From assembly GCA_023374045.1 (NCBI GenBank), contig CM041783.1, forward strand, positions 124,249,503 to 124,313,502: 64,000 bases of DNA. Reading direction: 5' to 3'. Shown here one piece after another: positions 47,156 through 59,479 of the stretch. Source of the DNA: Limonium bicolor. Taxonomy: Eukaryota > Streptophyta > Magnoliopsida > Caryophyllales > Plumbaginaceae. The notes beneath the pieces are model-generated. The model saw only the letters and a list, made by a program, of their open reading frames with translations. It had not been told where the DNA came from and did no database searches. The stretch's first letter is position 1, and every line of letters begins with the position of its first letter. A program made the position numbers and the translations under genes.

Positions 47156-47845
47156 GCCATGCAAGATGGGTTACCGATACTGTGTGCGTCGGTAGTGGTA
47201 CTTCCACCTGATCTTTTATATCTTTGGTAGTCCTCGGGACTCCTTCGATGTTCTTCTTTTGGATAACTAGCCATCCGGCAGTTTCCTGTTGTTTTGACGT
47301 ACTGTCACTTATCCGGGCGTTCCTCTTCCTGAGGGAACCCCTTGTTATTTTTACGTCTTAATCCTCCTCCCGTTTCCACACATTTTGTCGTGGTTACTAA
47401 GTAATGATTCTACTTTAGGCACTACATCGTAGTCCTATTCCGATATACAGTTGTACGCGTCTTATTGTCGCCTGCGCTATGTCGGCCAGGTTTTGTAACC
47501 TTCCTCATTGTATGGGGTTTGGAGTCCCGTTTCTAACTACCTTCCAGTAATCTTAACTCTCATGTTTAGTATTATCCCACTGTTATGCTCATTCGGACCA
47601 CTGTCCGGTACTCATGTCGCTTCCTTTTCCTTTCTTTGCACCCGTAGTGCTTTTCTTATATTGGTATGGCGGGTTATTTCGACTGCGTAGCATGTCGACC
47701 CATGTTGCCGGTAATTACTGTTCTCTTATTGGTAGAATTCCGTTGGCAGTGCCTGTTTCACTTTTGCGCTCCAATTAAAACGTTCAAGTTCTCATAAACT
47801 GTTGTTCAACAAGATGTTTCTCGTATTGCTTACTGTTAGCTAACT

Positions 47846-47893
47846 GCCAGATCGGGTTTTTCCCGAGTAAGAGAAGGCTTTCTTCTCTCTGGC
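47846..47893 (-). other. Predicted leader three-way junction, element D
   Basis: Outer stem GCCAGA/TCTGGC intact; first hairpin extended to GAGAAG/CTTCTC; second TCGGG-AAAA-CCCGA. Confidence 0.55.
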
Positions 47894-48064
47894 GTTTGTT
47901 CCATGTATTCAAGGTTAGGGATGTGGAGGGCGGGTCTAGGTACTATGGATATCCGGTAAACACCGGGAAGTCCTGACTAACGCACCTCTCACTCTATCAC
48001 TCACCCTTAACCCATAACTCAAACTCAACCTCAGTATTCTCCTAAGTTCGGTAATTCTTGTCTT

Positions 48065-48090
48065 CAGAGCGTAACTACGCTCTGATACCA
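48065..48090 (-). other. tRNA-iMet primer binding site with overlapping hairpin, element D
   Basis: TGGTATCAGAGC on the minus strand (48079-48090). Hairpin CAGAGCGT-AACT-ACGCTCTG (48065-48084): the innermost pair is T-A where A and B have A-T. Confidence 0.88.
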
Positions 48091-48095
48091 CTTTT

Positions 48096-51000
48096 TGTAA
48101 CACCCCATCTCATCCAATGTGGTTTCACAACTTAAAACATATATATAAATGTCACACGGAATTCAATACACTCCAGGACCTTGCCACGGTCTGATTGACA
48201 GAATATACCGAACATTAGTACATACAAAACTTAACCAAATACATATCCTTCTTACAATCCCCTCACATCCTATACATCTTACTAACTCAAATTGCCATAC
48301 GAGTGTACATGCACAACTCGTAGGCCACACTTAACCCGTAACGCTTGTACCCCATCTTACTCTCGTGACGGCCGCCTCCTGACGTTCACCTGTGTAGTAA
48401 AAACCCCCAAAGGGGGTCAGCACGAATGCTGGTACGATCCTCTCATGGCCCCCAAGCTAACGTGGCTACGACGACTAATTGTCGATAGCATGGAGGTTGA
48501 TTAGATGCACAACATAATAGAAAGTGAAATAAACAACAAACCAATTATGAACAATCAAAGTTCAAACACAATGAACGACTTAAATGCGTTCCCTTAATTA
48601 GTGAGTCAATTATTTCACTCCTTAAGTTACGTTTCCTCTTAATCTTAGTCCATCCTTATCTTGCCTCAATCTAGTCTTAGAAACAACCATCCTTTTAAAA
48701 GGAATGGATGTAGGTCATCTCAGTCTTATAATACAAACCATCCTTTAAATAGGAATGGTGCAACTTATCTCAAACTTATCTTATATATGCCAACCGTTCT
48801 CTCATTGGGAACCGGTTAAACCCTTAGTTCGTTGTTTATTTTCGTAGGGCTTGGTTAACCCTAGCCAGCAGCAGGACACTTACTGGCAATAAACAACATT
48901 CTAAAATTGTTGGGGATGTAGGCTAGATCCCCCCACGCCATCTTAGTATGCCTCCCTCCTAAAACAAGTTGTCCGAGGAGGTCGAGTCTATATGTCGACT
49001 CTAGGCGCGAGTCTGAAGACAAGTCATATTTGGAAGTCGGTATCTGATAAGGATACCGACCTCCCCCAATACACATGTGCCGGTACCATTCCGGATTCTT
49101 CACTCCCCCCCAAAGTTAAAGTTAGTAGTAGTCTCAATGCGACGTTTGTTTGTTTAAACTCTTTCGGTTATTAAAAAACTAATATTAGGAGTGTTCTTAG
49201 TCTCACACAATTCCTTACTAAACGTTAGTTAGTAGGTTCTCACGGTAAGTTGTGTTAGTCTTCAAACATCACACAACAATACAATAAACATAATGTTCCG
49301 GTTGCATGCTTTATCTTGTTTAGCGAGCACACAAAAACAAATAGCACACAAGCCGAGGGACACCTCGTTAGCAAGCAGGTCACAAGAAGAACTGTACCGT
49401 TCACCGTTGGTCGTTTCAATTGCTTACTCTCCTCCGGAGTCCAAATTCTCAAGTCCTAAAACATTCATCGAATTTGGTGGTTAATTACTTTTAATTCACC
49501 TAGCTTACTTAATCACTAATGATTTCCAACTAAATACCACTTAAGTTCTTATAAACTTAATCTTAAGTGAATCACTTCTCCTCATTCCTTATACCTACTC
49601 ACCTACTTAATTATCCTTGTCACTCACCAAACATGTCTTAAACAACCTTATATTATCATTACATATCAATCTCCATCTAGCTCCTCTTCAATTCTTACCA
49701 ACTTAACCTTAAACACTTAATACCATTTATTTAGCTTAACCTCTTAAGTCCTTATATGCTTATCTTTCAATCATCATCTCTCTTCTAATGTGGACCACTA
49801 AGTCATTGTAATTTAAACTTAATCATATAAGTTAATCACTTCTCATTACACCTCATACTTGTTTACACCTCTTAAGGCCTTTACATGTCACCAAACAAGG
49901 CCTAAACATCATCTAAAACCATTACCATTCAATCCCCATCATTAGAAGCCAAAACAAATTTTTTTCTTTTTCTCACTGGACCGCCCCTCTGGGGCGGTCC
50001 TAGGTGCGGTCCCACCAGAAGCTAATTTCCTGCACGATTTGCCTGGACCTCCCCACAGGGGCTGTCCTAGGGCGGTCCACAGCAGAGAACCTATTTTCCA
50101 ATGTGCTTTTCTCCTCATTTTGAACTCCAAATTCACCCCAATCTTTTCCCACTCATTCCACAATCTTTCCACATGTTTCCTACATGTTTAAAAACCTTAA
50201 AACATGCACTAAACCTTCCTCAAAATCACCAAACATGACACTCAATTTCTGCAAATTCTTACACTTAACACTTGATTCCTTACACTTCCCTCTTGTGACT
50301 TTGCCTAAGACCTCAACTAATCATTATGTTTCTTTACCACCGTCTTAACTACTCCTCAAGCATCATTTTGCACACCCATTTGCTTTACTCAAACTTATCA
50401 AAGCCATATATAATCTAGCACATGCTTACATCCTTATAAGTCATTATACCTTATTTTTCCTTCAAACTTTGTACAATTTTCCTAGCTTCCTTAACCATGG
50501 TTTTGGTGCATAAAACTCACCATTATAACCCTAGTCCCTCTTATACATTCCTAGGTCTTCCTAGTACTCAAGAACTCCATGGTTTATCCATTTTCACCAA
50601 AACAACCCTTAGTCTTTACTAGAACATCCTTAGTCATAAAATCTCCTTAGAACACCTTAAACACTGAGTTTCCTCTCCAAATTTGACATGGCTTCCTTTG
50701 TATATACTACACCCCAACATTTAGTTTCCCACCCTTAATACAATCATGAACACTCAAGTCCTTAGTACACAATCTTAGCACACAAAGTACACCCTCCTAA
50801 CCTCTAATTCCTCTTAAACAATTCTAAGCCATTCTAACCTCGAGAACAACTTGGTTAACTCATTTCCACTCAAATTTTGCCATAGCTCCTCTAGTATATT
50901 ATCATGCCCAAATGCATGGTTTTCTCATTCAATCATCTCACACACATCAAACCTTTTTCTCATCATAATTCTCACCCAAATCAACTCATTCATAATAAAC

Positions 51001-52675
51001 TCAATATAGTGCAATAATCTTAAATTGCATAGCACTAAGGCTATTAAATGACATGGCTCTTAGGCCCTTAAATGACATGGATCTTAGGCCCTTAAATGAC
51101 ATGAATTTAAACACAGAATTTCCCACATATAAAAGCTTTCAACCTGCAAATACACCCATCAATCTCATAGTAGTTATAATGCTCTTAAAATCCATCCTAA
51201 ACTTATCTTACTAACTCATTCCCATTGGCTCCTTAATCACAAGTTCATAAGCTTTTTAAATTCTTTTTCCTAGGTTATATAACCCATTACATAATGTAAG
51301 CTTTAAGCTACATTAGTACTTATCTAAATACCACCCCCTTAAACCTTAAACCACCTTAAGGTGTGTAATTTACCTTGTTTTTCCAAGCTTCTCCTCACAT
51401 TTTTCTCCTTGGTTTTCCTTGCTTAGTTTTCGGCCACCCACTTAGATTTCCTTGCCAATGTTCTAATCAATCCACAATGACTCTCATGAGTGCTAAACAA
51501 TACACTAACCTTAAGGAATCATTCCTAGGTTAAAAACGTGTTTTAAGGTATAAAAGTGGATAATTACCTTTGAAGTCTCAAAGTAGACTTGGGCAATGAA
51601 TGAAAGAGGACCTCCACTAGTCCTTGGTGATTAAAACAAGCTAGAACAAGGCATAAAAACAAGGCTCCATGAGAGATAACTTTCGGCCATATTGAAAAGT
51701 GGTGGTGGAAAATTGATTTTTCTTTCACTTTCATTACCTTGGATGAATGGAGAACCAAAAGAGCTCTTCAAACTTTATTTTCCTCCATCAATGGAGTTTT
51801 CTCATGGCACCAAACTTGAGCTTTGAAGGATTTGAAAAGATAGGAATGAAGGCCTTGATCTAACTAAGAGAAATCTATGCTTACTTTTCGATTTGGAGCA
51901 AAGATGAACATTTGGTGATCAATTGAAGGTGGAGGCAGCATGGATGGAGCTCTCACGGTTTTGGAGCAGGGAATAGGTAGTAAAACCGATGGTGAAGGTG
52001 GGAAATGAAGAAGAGAGGAGAGAGAAGAATGTATAAGAAGATATTTGTCATTTTAAAGCAAATATTGAATTTACTCACTTTCCCACCTCTTTCCTTACTT
52101 ACTAGCACATGTGGTGAGTCACCACTTCAAAAACCGCTCCCCCCTTTAATAATAAGATACTTTTGGTCTTTTTTGACCAATTTATTGACTTATGTTGACT
52201 AAAGGCTTAAACTAGGTACTATTTGGCACTATTCATAAATCAGTGCACAAATTTGTGACATTTTTGGTTTCCCATTGATTTAGACTTCCTAATGTGATAC
52301 TAATTAGTACACATGTTGATTAAGGTGTAATCATGGGCATTTAGCCACTCAAACCCATTTCTAAGACAATTTCTCAAAAAGGTGCTTTAAGGAGTCTTAA
52401 AGCACATTTTGTGTTTAAGCTTGTTTTTGAGCTTGGTTTTCTTTGATAATTGATTTAAAATATCCATTAGCATGTTAATAAGGTCTTATAATGATATTTG
52501 GGTGCTAATCAAAGTCACTCCAAGCTTAGAGCACATTTTTGCCTAAATTGCCCTTAAGGCATTTTCTTGTGTTTTCCTTGGTTTAAATTGTCTACCAATC
52601 TTTCTAAGGCATATTTTAGCCTTACTGCATCATAATTTGATGTTTACTTAGCATACTTAGGTTTGGGGTATTTCA
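48096..52675 (-). repeat. 5' LTR of D (4580 bp)
   Basis: Colinear with 38282-42870. Hairpin pair at 49978-50078, U5-side palindrome at 48465-48489, U3 palindrome at 52382-52405. Confidence 0.92.
49978..50078. repeat. Hairpin pair, word GGACCGCCCC/GGGGCGGTCC, right LTR of D
   Basis: Units start at 49978 and 50045 (spacing 67). The second unit has point changes (GGGGCTGTCC). Confidence 0.8.
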
Positions 52676-52879
52676 ACATGCATACATGCTATTACATATA
52701 ACAATACATTCATACAAATACAATACATACAACTGAAGGGTTACACAAGCCAAACAGTAATACAACACCATACACAGTACTTACTTCTTCAATGGTTAGC
52801 CAGTTACCCATCCGAGTAAATCGGATGTTATTTACTCTTTTACTCGGCACACATTACTTACACCATCATACTCATACAA

Positions 52880-52935
52880 TGCTTACTTACTTTTCCATAC
52901 TTACTTACTTACTCTTACTTACTTACTTATACTCA
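52880..52935. repeat. ACTT microsatellite
   Basis: Imperfect TACT/ACTT tetranucleotide run within the G3 solo LTR. Confidence 0.7.
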
Positions 52936-53756
52936 TGCTAAGTTGGTATGATCTCCGGGCAAGGACTACACCGTCCCACCACCGGGCTTTAGGATGGCTC
53001 ACTAATCCAGGATGCTACCCATTTAAGGGGTTTGGTCCATGGAAAAGATTAAGGCCAGGACTTGGATCCAACCTCTTGTGTCTCCTCCTCCTCACGCGTG
53101 GCCGAAACTATATCGGACTTCTATTCATTTCAGTTTACCAATTTCTTATGTTAGAATGGTTAGCTTGTTAGGAATCAGTTAGAAGTCCTATACCACATTA
53201 CTTGGTCAATGCAATACACAACAAACACACACACACATCATTATTATCCATACATTTCATGAATTATACAAACTATAGTTTAAGATAATATTCAACAATG
53301 AACAATATCATATAAGCACAAGTAAGCGTAATAATTTCGATTCGTTTGCTTTATCTTATTTAGGTGGTCAATTAACACACAAACACACAAATCAGAGTAG
53401 CCAAGGTAGCATGCAGGGCATGAGAAGTTCATACCGTTCACCGTTGACTTGGACTCACCGACTTCCCTTCGGTGTTCGACTATTCGAATCCTATCACATA
53501 CATGCGATCGAGCGGTTAATTAACTATAATGAACTTGACTCGTTTTATCTTTTACGTTTCCCGACTTATAATTACTAAGTCTTTGCAATTCATATACTTC
53601 CACATTGTTTACTTACTCTTCATTACTTTTAAAACTTGTTTATACCCTTAATGACCTTTAAACATCATTAATCAAGTACTAATTATCTTATACCATCATT
53701 ACCATTCATTACCTTTACTTAAAAGCCACTTTTAAATTAATTTTGAACTTTCTGGG

Positions 53757-54009
53757 TTGGTCCGGGACTTTGTCCGGGTCTTAGGTCCCGAACCACCTTG
53801 TGGTCTAACTCTCGAACTGATTTAATGCCTGGTCCGGTCCTTGTATAGGGGCTAAGTCCCGGACCAGACAATGGCAAAACTCTCGAACGGTTTTTATGGG
53901 TGGTTCGGGTCTTGTACATGGGACCAAGTCCCGGACCAAGGTTGTAGTGAAGTCTCGGCCGTTTTAATGGCATGGTCCGGGAGTTTATACGGGGACCAAG
54001 TCCCGGACC
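53757..54009. repeat. Mid-LTR hairpin array, word GGTCCGGGAC/GTCCCGGACC (4 units), G3 solo LTR
   Basis: GTCCCG starts at 53785, 53856, 53928 and 54000: spacings 71, 72 and 72. Spacers share ACTCTCGAAC-GTTTTAATG. The sister LTR at 9893-10216 has the same period but a different word. Confidence 0.85.
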
Positions 54010-54738
54010 TGCTGCTACTTACAGATTTTGCAATATTCTTCCTCTGTTACACTCCTTACATTGTCCAATTAATTCCCCATTGTTCCTACACTTAATCCCA
54101 CATGTTTACACACTTAATTAACTTCCTAAACATCTCTAAATGCATCACTAACTTATTACTTCATTCCATACTAATTCACACACATTATTTTCTAAGTTTC
54201 AATTCAACACTTGTAAAAATTCCTCTTATTCTTATTATGCTACAAATTTTGATCCTACTTCCTACCACTCATGGTTTCCTTTCCTAATGCCATTTCTAAG
54301 GTTTAAAATGCATTACCTACCACTCTTAATCTACCCACAACTTAGCTCCTTTTAAAATCTGTTTTCTAAGTGTTTTTCCACCTACATTAAACTCTTTAGT
54401 CCACTAGTTCCTATGTAAATTTTGACATAGTCTCCCTTAAAATTTTACATTCTCACCACATGTTTTCCACTTACATATTGTCATTTTTCAAACCTGTTCA
54501 ACACACATTATAACTATACATACTAAACACTTAAACACTCATTTTAATTCCTGCACATATACATTCATTACCCAAGGTTTATACAAGCTTTTAATTGTCT
54601 TTTAAAGCTTTAAAACATTTTAGTTCTCTTCTACATTATACTACTACTCAAGACCATTTACAATACTCATTCTAAGCTTCTAAAAGTTGTTACATAAAGT
54701 ATACAAAAACTATACAAGGTGAGTGCAATTTACCTTGT

Positions 54739-54801
54739 TCTTTCTTGCTTCTCTTCCTTTCTTCTTTCTTTCTTCCTTCTTCTTTCCTTTCCTCTCTTCT
54801 T
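54739..54801. repeat. Polypyrimidine CTT tract
   Basis: Long C/T run of the form CTTCTTTCTTTCTTCC in the G3 solo LTR. Confidence 0.7.
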
Positions 54802-55952
54802 GACCAACCGGTTATGGAAGCTCAAAGTTCTAATGCTACAGCCCATTGATATACACACATTCTAAATTAAAACTAACACTTAAATCATCTTGAAGCTTTA
54901 AGGTATATTTTTAAGGTTTAGAAAGTGCATTACCTTGCAAGTATATAGGAGGAGTGTTGGATAGCAACAAGAGCAAGATTTCCACTCCCCAAGAGAAGCC
55001 AAAATCGGCTAGAGAAGCAAGGCATAAGAACTCAAAACTTGGAAATCTCTATTTTGCAAATAAGGGCTAAAAATGCTAGTTTTTCGAATTGCTTTTTACC
55101 TTAGACCAACAAGGTGAAGGAGGAGCTTCTAATGGTGGTCTTCATCTTCAAAAACAAGAACACCCATGGAGATGAAAATGGGTATTTTCGAATTTGGAAA
55201 AGAGGGAGATGTTCTCCTTGATGAGAGGAATCCAATGGTACAATTTTTGTAATTTTTGGTGAAGCTTAGAGGGTTCAACACGAAGAGAGAAGGTGGAGGC
55301 TGATTTGGTTCTTTAAAATCGCCATTGTAGGGCTGCTTGGAGAAGAAAGAAATCAGAGAAAGAGAGAGTACGGTGGGTTTGTGAGGGAGTTGGAGGGAGA
55401 GGGTAAAAAGTGAGTTGCTTAATTTATTAGTTTGTCTCCTAGCATATTAGGAAAATAAGAGAGTGGGAGGGACGGTACAGCCGACCACACTCACTACCCA
55501 TACTGCTTTTAAATTTTTATTCCAAAAGTGGACACACTAGTTTAGTTTATTTACACTCTCACCCCACAACTTCCCAAAGGTGGACACACTAGTTTAGTTT
55601 ATTTACACACCTCACCCCATAACTTCCCGTTTTTACAGTTTTTATTACCAGAACTCGTTTTCCAGAATTTTCTCTTTTAATTGATTTTATTGGTTCTAGA
55701 CCTTCATTAATGTTTATTAATGACTATTTGGTTGACCAAAATTATTACAAGTCTATTTGACCCGCTTAAAGTCGCGTTTTCCCGGTTTCCTTGAAAAAAT
55801 ACGCTTTAAGGTTCGTTTGTGTTTTTAATCCGTTTTAAGGATCCGTTTTCTTCGGGATTTGTTCCCTTATGATTATTTAGGCATAATTAAGCTTTTAAAA
55901 CCTTCATTAGCCTAATTAATCACTATTTTTAATTTCGGGGTATTTCAATTCC

Positions 55953-56614
55953 CAAGATAAAAGGGATAGAAAGGAGGATACACAATATATTTAGAATGAA
56001 AAAAGGGTGAATTAAGCTCTAGAGATTAGAAGCTTGTGGGCCCCAGCTCAAAGGTTGATATACCTATTAAATACGGGCGGATGGCTAATTATCAGTGCCT
56101 TGAAGCCTGAAAGGCTACAACCGAACCCGGTTATGAGTTGAACAACTCCAATGAGAATTCTTGGTGCAGGGACTAACCATCAATATGGTTAAGACCCTTT
56201 GACCAGAACGCATTGCTTAATAGACCACATGGAAGCTAAAATACTTTATAGCGGCTGAATGCCTTTGACCCATGTCCAATGGTGACATATGGTAGATTAC
56301 GTGGGTGTAATCCCTTTCAAGGGGGTAGAGCGAAAAGCCGCTTAGTGTATGTTTTACTTATTAAGCATGTAAACTACTATGTGCATTGCACAAAAGAAAT
56401 TGATTTGATGATGGGTACTTATTTTACATAAACATATGTAGTCATTCATTGTGTAATTATGGTTATAGCGCACAGAAGATGCGAATACTATTGATATAAA
56501 TATACTTATATTGTAACTCCGTTGTGAGAATGCAAATGATAAAGGAGTAGAGAAACTTCGGGGAGAATTAGAATCCCGATGATATATGTATAGTTGAGAT
56601 TAGACATGGCTTTT
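55953..56614 (+). mobile_element. Element E, interior part 2
   Basis: Continues E after the solo LTR. 56140-56175 matches B at 14675-14715 reversed. The internal PPT-like module is at 56295-56325. Interrupted by element Z at 56615. Confidence 0.7.
56295..56325 (+). other. Internal PPT-like module with hairpin, element E
   Basis: GATTACG-TGGG-TGTAATC (56295-56312; innermost pair G-U) then CCTTTCAAGGGGG and TAGAG. Third copy of the second module seen in B and D. Confidence 0.5.
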
Positions 56615-58106
56615 TGCTAACAGGAAATTTGTAGGAAAAACTATATACACAAAGGAATAATAATAAAACTAAACCTACAACTCTACTACGGGTAGCAAAT
56701 AAAACCCGGTCGAGTAGTAGTAGTGTAATATATTACGACCGAGAGTATCGAACCCAAGGGACTTATAGAAAACTAGCCCTAATCCGGTAATAACCTATTC
56801 TAAAACAAGGGGGGAAAAGTAAATGTTGATTCTAAACTAAGAAAATTATAATAAACTAACTTTGATTCGGGAATATATCAATGCAAGAGTATCATATGAC
56901 CAATGATCAAGGTTGGCAAGTCTCAAAGAGAATTTAGTCTTGCAAAATGAATATGCCGGGTGACATGCCAGACCTCCACTTCCCGCATAGTCAAGGCCTT
57001 TGAATGTGCCGGACAACTTCCATCCGTCACTACATCCGACATCGTTCATTTCGTAAATACCCATGCTTCTGGTTCGACAACAAGAACTCACTAGTGCATA
57101 GCTAATGCCGCGAATACAACCGGAATCATGGGGAAATAAGAGATTAATCCTAAACCTTAGGTCATTATGCCCTCTTTTCAGAACAACAAACTTAAAGATT
57201 ACCAAAATCCTAATCTATCATATTCTTGCACTTGTAAGCCTAAATAGGACTTAGAAATAAGAGAATGAATAGCAAATTCATTCTACTTGGCATCAAGACT
57301 AGAACTCCGGTTAAGAAACTTGAAAATTCCATAAATGATCATAAGAGTTTTACAAGGAAATCTTCCCTAGCCAAAAACCAAACAAAGAATTCTACATCAC
57401 CATCCACACACAACTACAAGAAGAGAATACAAAGGGGGAGAAGGAGATGTTCATAGCCTTAACCTGACACGGTCTTCTTCTTCTCTTGCGTGGATGGATC
57501 CGTAGACTTCTTTGGACACCAACAATGGAGTGGGCGGAAATATAGAAGTGAATGGCGTGGATATGGTATGTTGAAGTGTAACAAATGATGTAGACTCTCG
57601 ACCTATTTATAGGGCTTCAATATGTCTGTTGCCGGGCGTCATGACGGATCATCAGTAGCCGTCACATGTGGAAAATATGCCCAACTGTTAACGGTCAAAA
57701 CCACCAATTCCACGCAAAATAGTGTATATACCGGGTAAGATATACCCGGCATCATACCCGGCACTAGCCAAATCACCAACGGTCAATAACTGCCATCGTT
57801 TGGTCAACCGTGGCAACTCTTCGCTTATGCCGGATGGGGTGTACCCGGCATCGTATCTGGCAAAGCCTCTTTTCTGATCTATGCTCGTGCCGTGCAGGAT
57901 TAATCCGGCATTGAGTCTAGCATCACTTGAACTTTTGCCTAGAAAATCATTCCTTGCATAGACAAACATATAAAAACTTAAGACTGAACCAATAACATAC
58001 TTTAATACATAATATAACATATATAATATATATATATATAAACCTTATTTAAATAAATATAATACTAAATCTAGCACATAAAATATGATAAGTATGCGGC
58101 TTATCA
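56615..58106 (-). repeat. 3' LTR of Z (1492 bp)
   Basis: Contains the PBS-side block with CCCGGTCG and GAGTATCGAACCCAAGGGACTTATAG, and several ATGCCGG/CCGGCAT palindromes (around 56960-57045 and 57620-57915), many eroded by C-to-T or G-to-A changes that the right LTR keeps intact. Confidence 0.88.
58023..58045. repeat. TA microsatellite
   Basis: TATA run near the outer end of the left LTR of Z; shorter in the right LTR. Confidence 0.6.
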
Positions 58107-58144
58107 AGGCCCTACACTTACCTTTTGCTAGTCCTCGAGCAAAA
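58107..58144 (-). other. 3' polypurine region and hairpin of Z
   Basis: Element sense: TTTTGCT-CGAGGACT-AGCAAAA (58123-58144) then GGTAAGTGTAGGGCCT and the LTR. The CGAGGAC loop motif is shared with the pre-PPT hairpins of the G1 elements and N, although Z belongs to a different, tRNA-Asp-primed clade. Confidence 0.65.
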
Positions 58145-58593
58145 CAAGATTAGAAAGGTGTAATGACTTATGCACAAAACAGGTAAACTCTAGAATGACA
58201 ATTAGATAAATATTTCTAACTGCCTGACTCTAAATCACAAGTATCACTTAATCTACCTTATCTATCCAAACATACTAATGGGTATAAAATAAAGAATTTC
58301 AAAACCGATCAAAAACTTTTGGGCTATTTTGCCTAAGGGATTTGTAATCTCCATTTTTCCAGTTTCCATCATTCAGCTCTATTTTTCAAGAGTTTCTAAA
58401 TGTGGCCAAGACACTCATTAATGGCTTTTATGTTCAGCCCTATTTTGCAAGGGTTTCTGAATCAACCATGATTTTTTTTTGCATGAAGAACAGGGAATTT
58501 AGGAGAAAAACAATAGGAGAAACTCTCGTATCTTGCTCAGAGGCACTCATGGCAACCTCAAGGAATATAATGCCTTTCCTTTAGAAGAAGATT

Positions 58594-58645
58594 GTTTTCT
58601 TCTTTTTTTTCTTTCTTTTCTTTTTTCCTTCTTCCTTCTTTTTTC
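58594..58645. repeat. Polypyrimidine tract in Z
   Basis: Long T/C run directly before the internal LTR fragment; purine-rich in element sense. Confidence 0.7.
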
Positions 58646-58662
58646 ACAAAGACCCCCCATTT

Positions 58663-59200
58663 TGCTAACAGGAAAATTATAAGGAAAAACTATATACAAA
58701 AAGAATAAAATAGTAAACTAATCCTACAACTCTACTACGGGTAGCAAACAATTCCCGGTCGGAGTACTATGTAAGCAAATTACGACCGAGAGTATCGAAT
58801 CCAAGGGACTTATAGAAAACTAGTCCTAATCTCGGTAATTACCTATTCTATAATAAAAGGGGGGAAAATGTAAGTGAAAAATAATCAACTAAAATCCTAA
58901 CTAAATAATAATTTGTCCTAGATTTGGGATTACATCAACCAAGAATCAATATGATCACGCAATGAACTTCAAAACTCGAACTTAACCAACCAACTTAAAG
59001 GCGCCGGACATCCCAGAAGCAAATAAAGGAAAGAATTAGGAGCAAGATCATATACTCATGTTAATTAAAAGAATCAAAAGTTAAAAACAGGAATCTACGA
59101 GTCATTAGAAAGCTTACCTCTTGAGAGCAAAAGCATTTAGTCATTCCTAATCTCATCTTAATCAAAAACATGCAAAAAGTTTAGTAAAACATTGATAAAA
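58663..59200 (-). repeat. Truncated third LTR copy inside Z
   Basis: Starts TGCTAACAGGAAA and follows the LTR through the CTACTACGGGTAGCAAA, CCCGGTCG and GAGTATCGAA blocks, then diverges. Similarity fades by about 59200 and the TTATCA end is absent. No PBS precedes it. It may be left from recombination between elements. Confidence 0.6.
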
Positions 59201-59253
59201 CACACAACTTATGCATATTATAAACAAAACTTATTTTTAAAAAGGGGGGTCCC

Positions 59254-59290
59254 TGCCCTACACTTGGTAGGAACACTGTCACCAGTGTTC
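59254..59290 (-). other. Second hairpin/AAGTGTAGGGC module of Z
   Basis: Element sense: perfect hairpin GAACACTG-GTGA-CAGTGTTC (59271-59290), then CTACCAAGTGTAGGGCAG and a run of C. Confidence 0.5.
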
Positions 59291-59454
59291 AAAAGAAACA
59301 AGAAAATTGAAAATAATTCATTTTTTTTATGAAAAATGGAAATGAAAATACCAAGAAGTAAATAAGAAGACAAATAAAATAACATAAAACAATAAAGTAC
59401 AATTAGTAAAAGAAGAGGGGCTCCCGTATTTGATATTGAAGGCTGATGAGGAAC

Positions 59455-59479
59455 TGCCCTACACTTAGCCTTTTAGGCT
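59455..59479 (-). other. Third hairpin/AAGTGTAGGGC module of Z
   Basis: Element sense: hairpin AGCCT-AAA-AGGCT (59467-59479) joined directly to AAGTGTAGGGCAG; it lies just after the end of gag. Confidence 0.45.

Larger units (their letters stand above)
38282..52675 (-). mobile_element. Element D: complete G1 (Tekay/Del-like) retrotransposon, 14.4 kb
   Basis: LTRs of 4589 and 4580 bp flank a 5225-bp interior; the target-site duplication ACATG is perfect (38277-38281 and 52676-52680). PBS (48079-48090) and PPT (42876-42886) are in place on the minus strand. The interior is decayed: only an integrase fragment (44401-44500) is recognisable, so this copy cannot move itself. The two LTRs look similar over their whole length. 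It sits inside the G3 solo LTR. Confidence 0.93.
36212..55947 (-). repeat. G3 solo LTR, interrupted by a hAT-like element and by element D
   Basis: Starts TGTAACACCCC (36212), ends GGGGTATTTCA-type (CGGGGTATTTCA, 55947), and is flanked by ATTCC on both sides (36207-36211 and 55948-55952). Both flanks belong to element E, so this is one LTR without interior, the product of LTR-LTR recombination. Without its insertions it is about 3.9 kb and matches 8334-11910 reversed. Pieces: 36212-36328, 37804-38281, 52681-55947. The array at 53757-54009 is its hairpin array. Confidence 0.85.
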
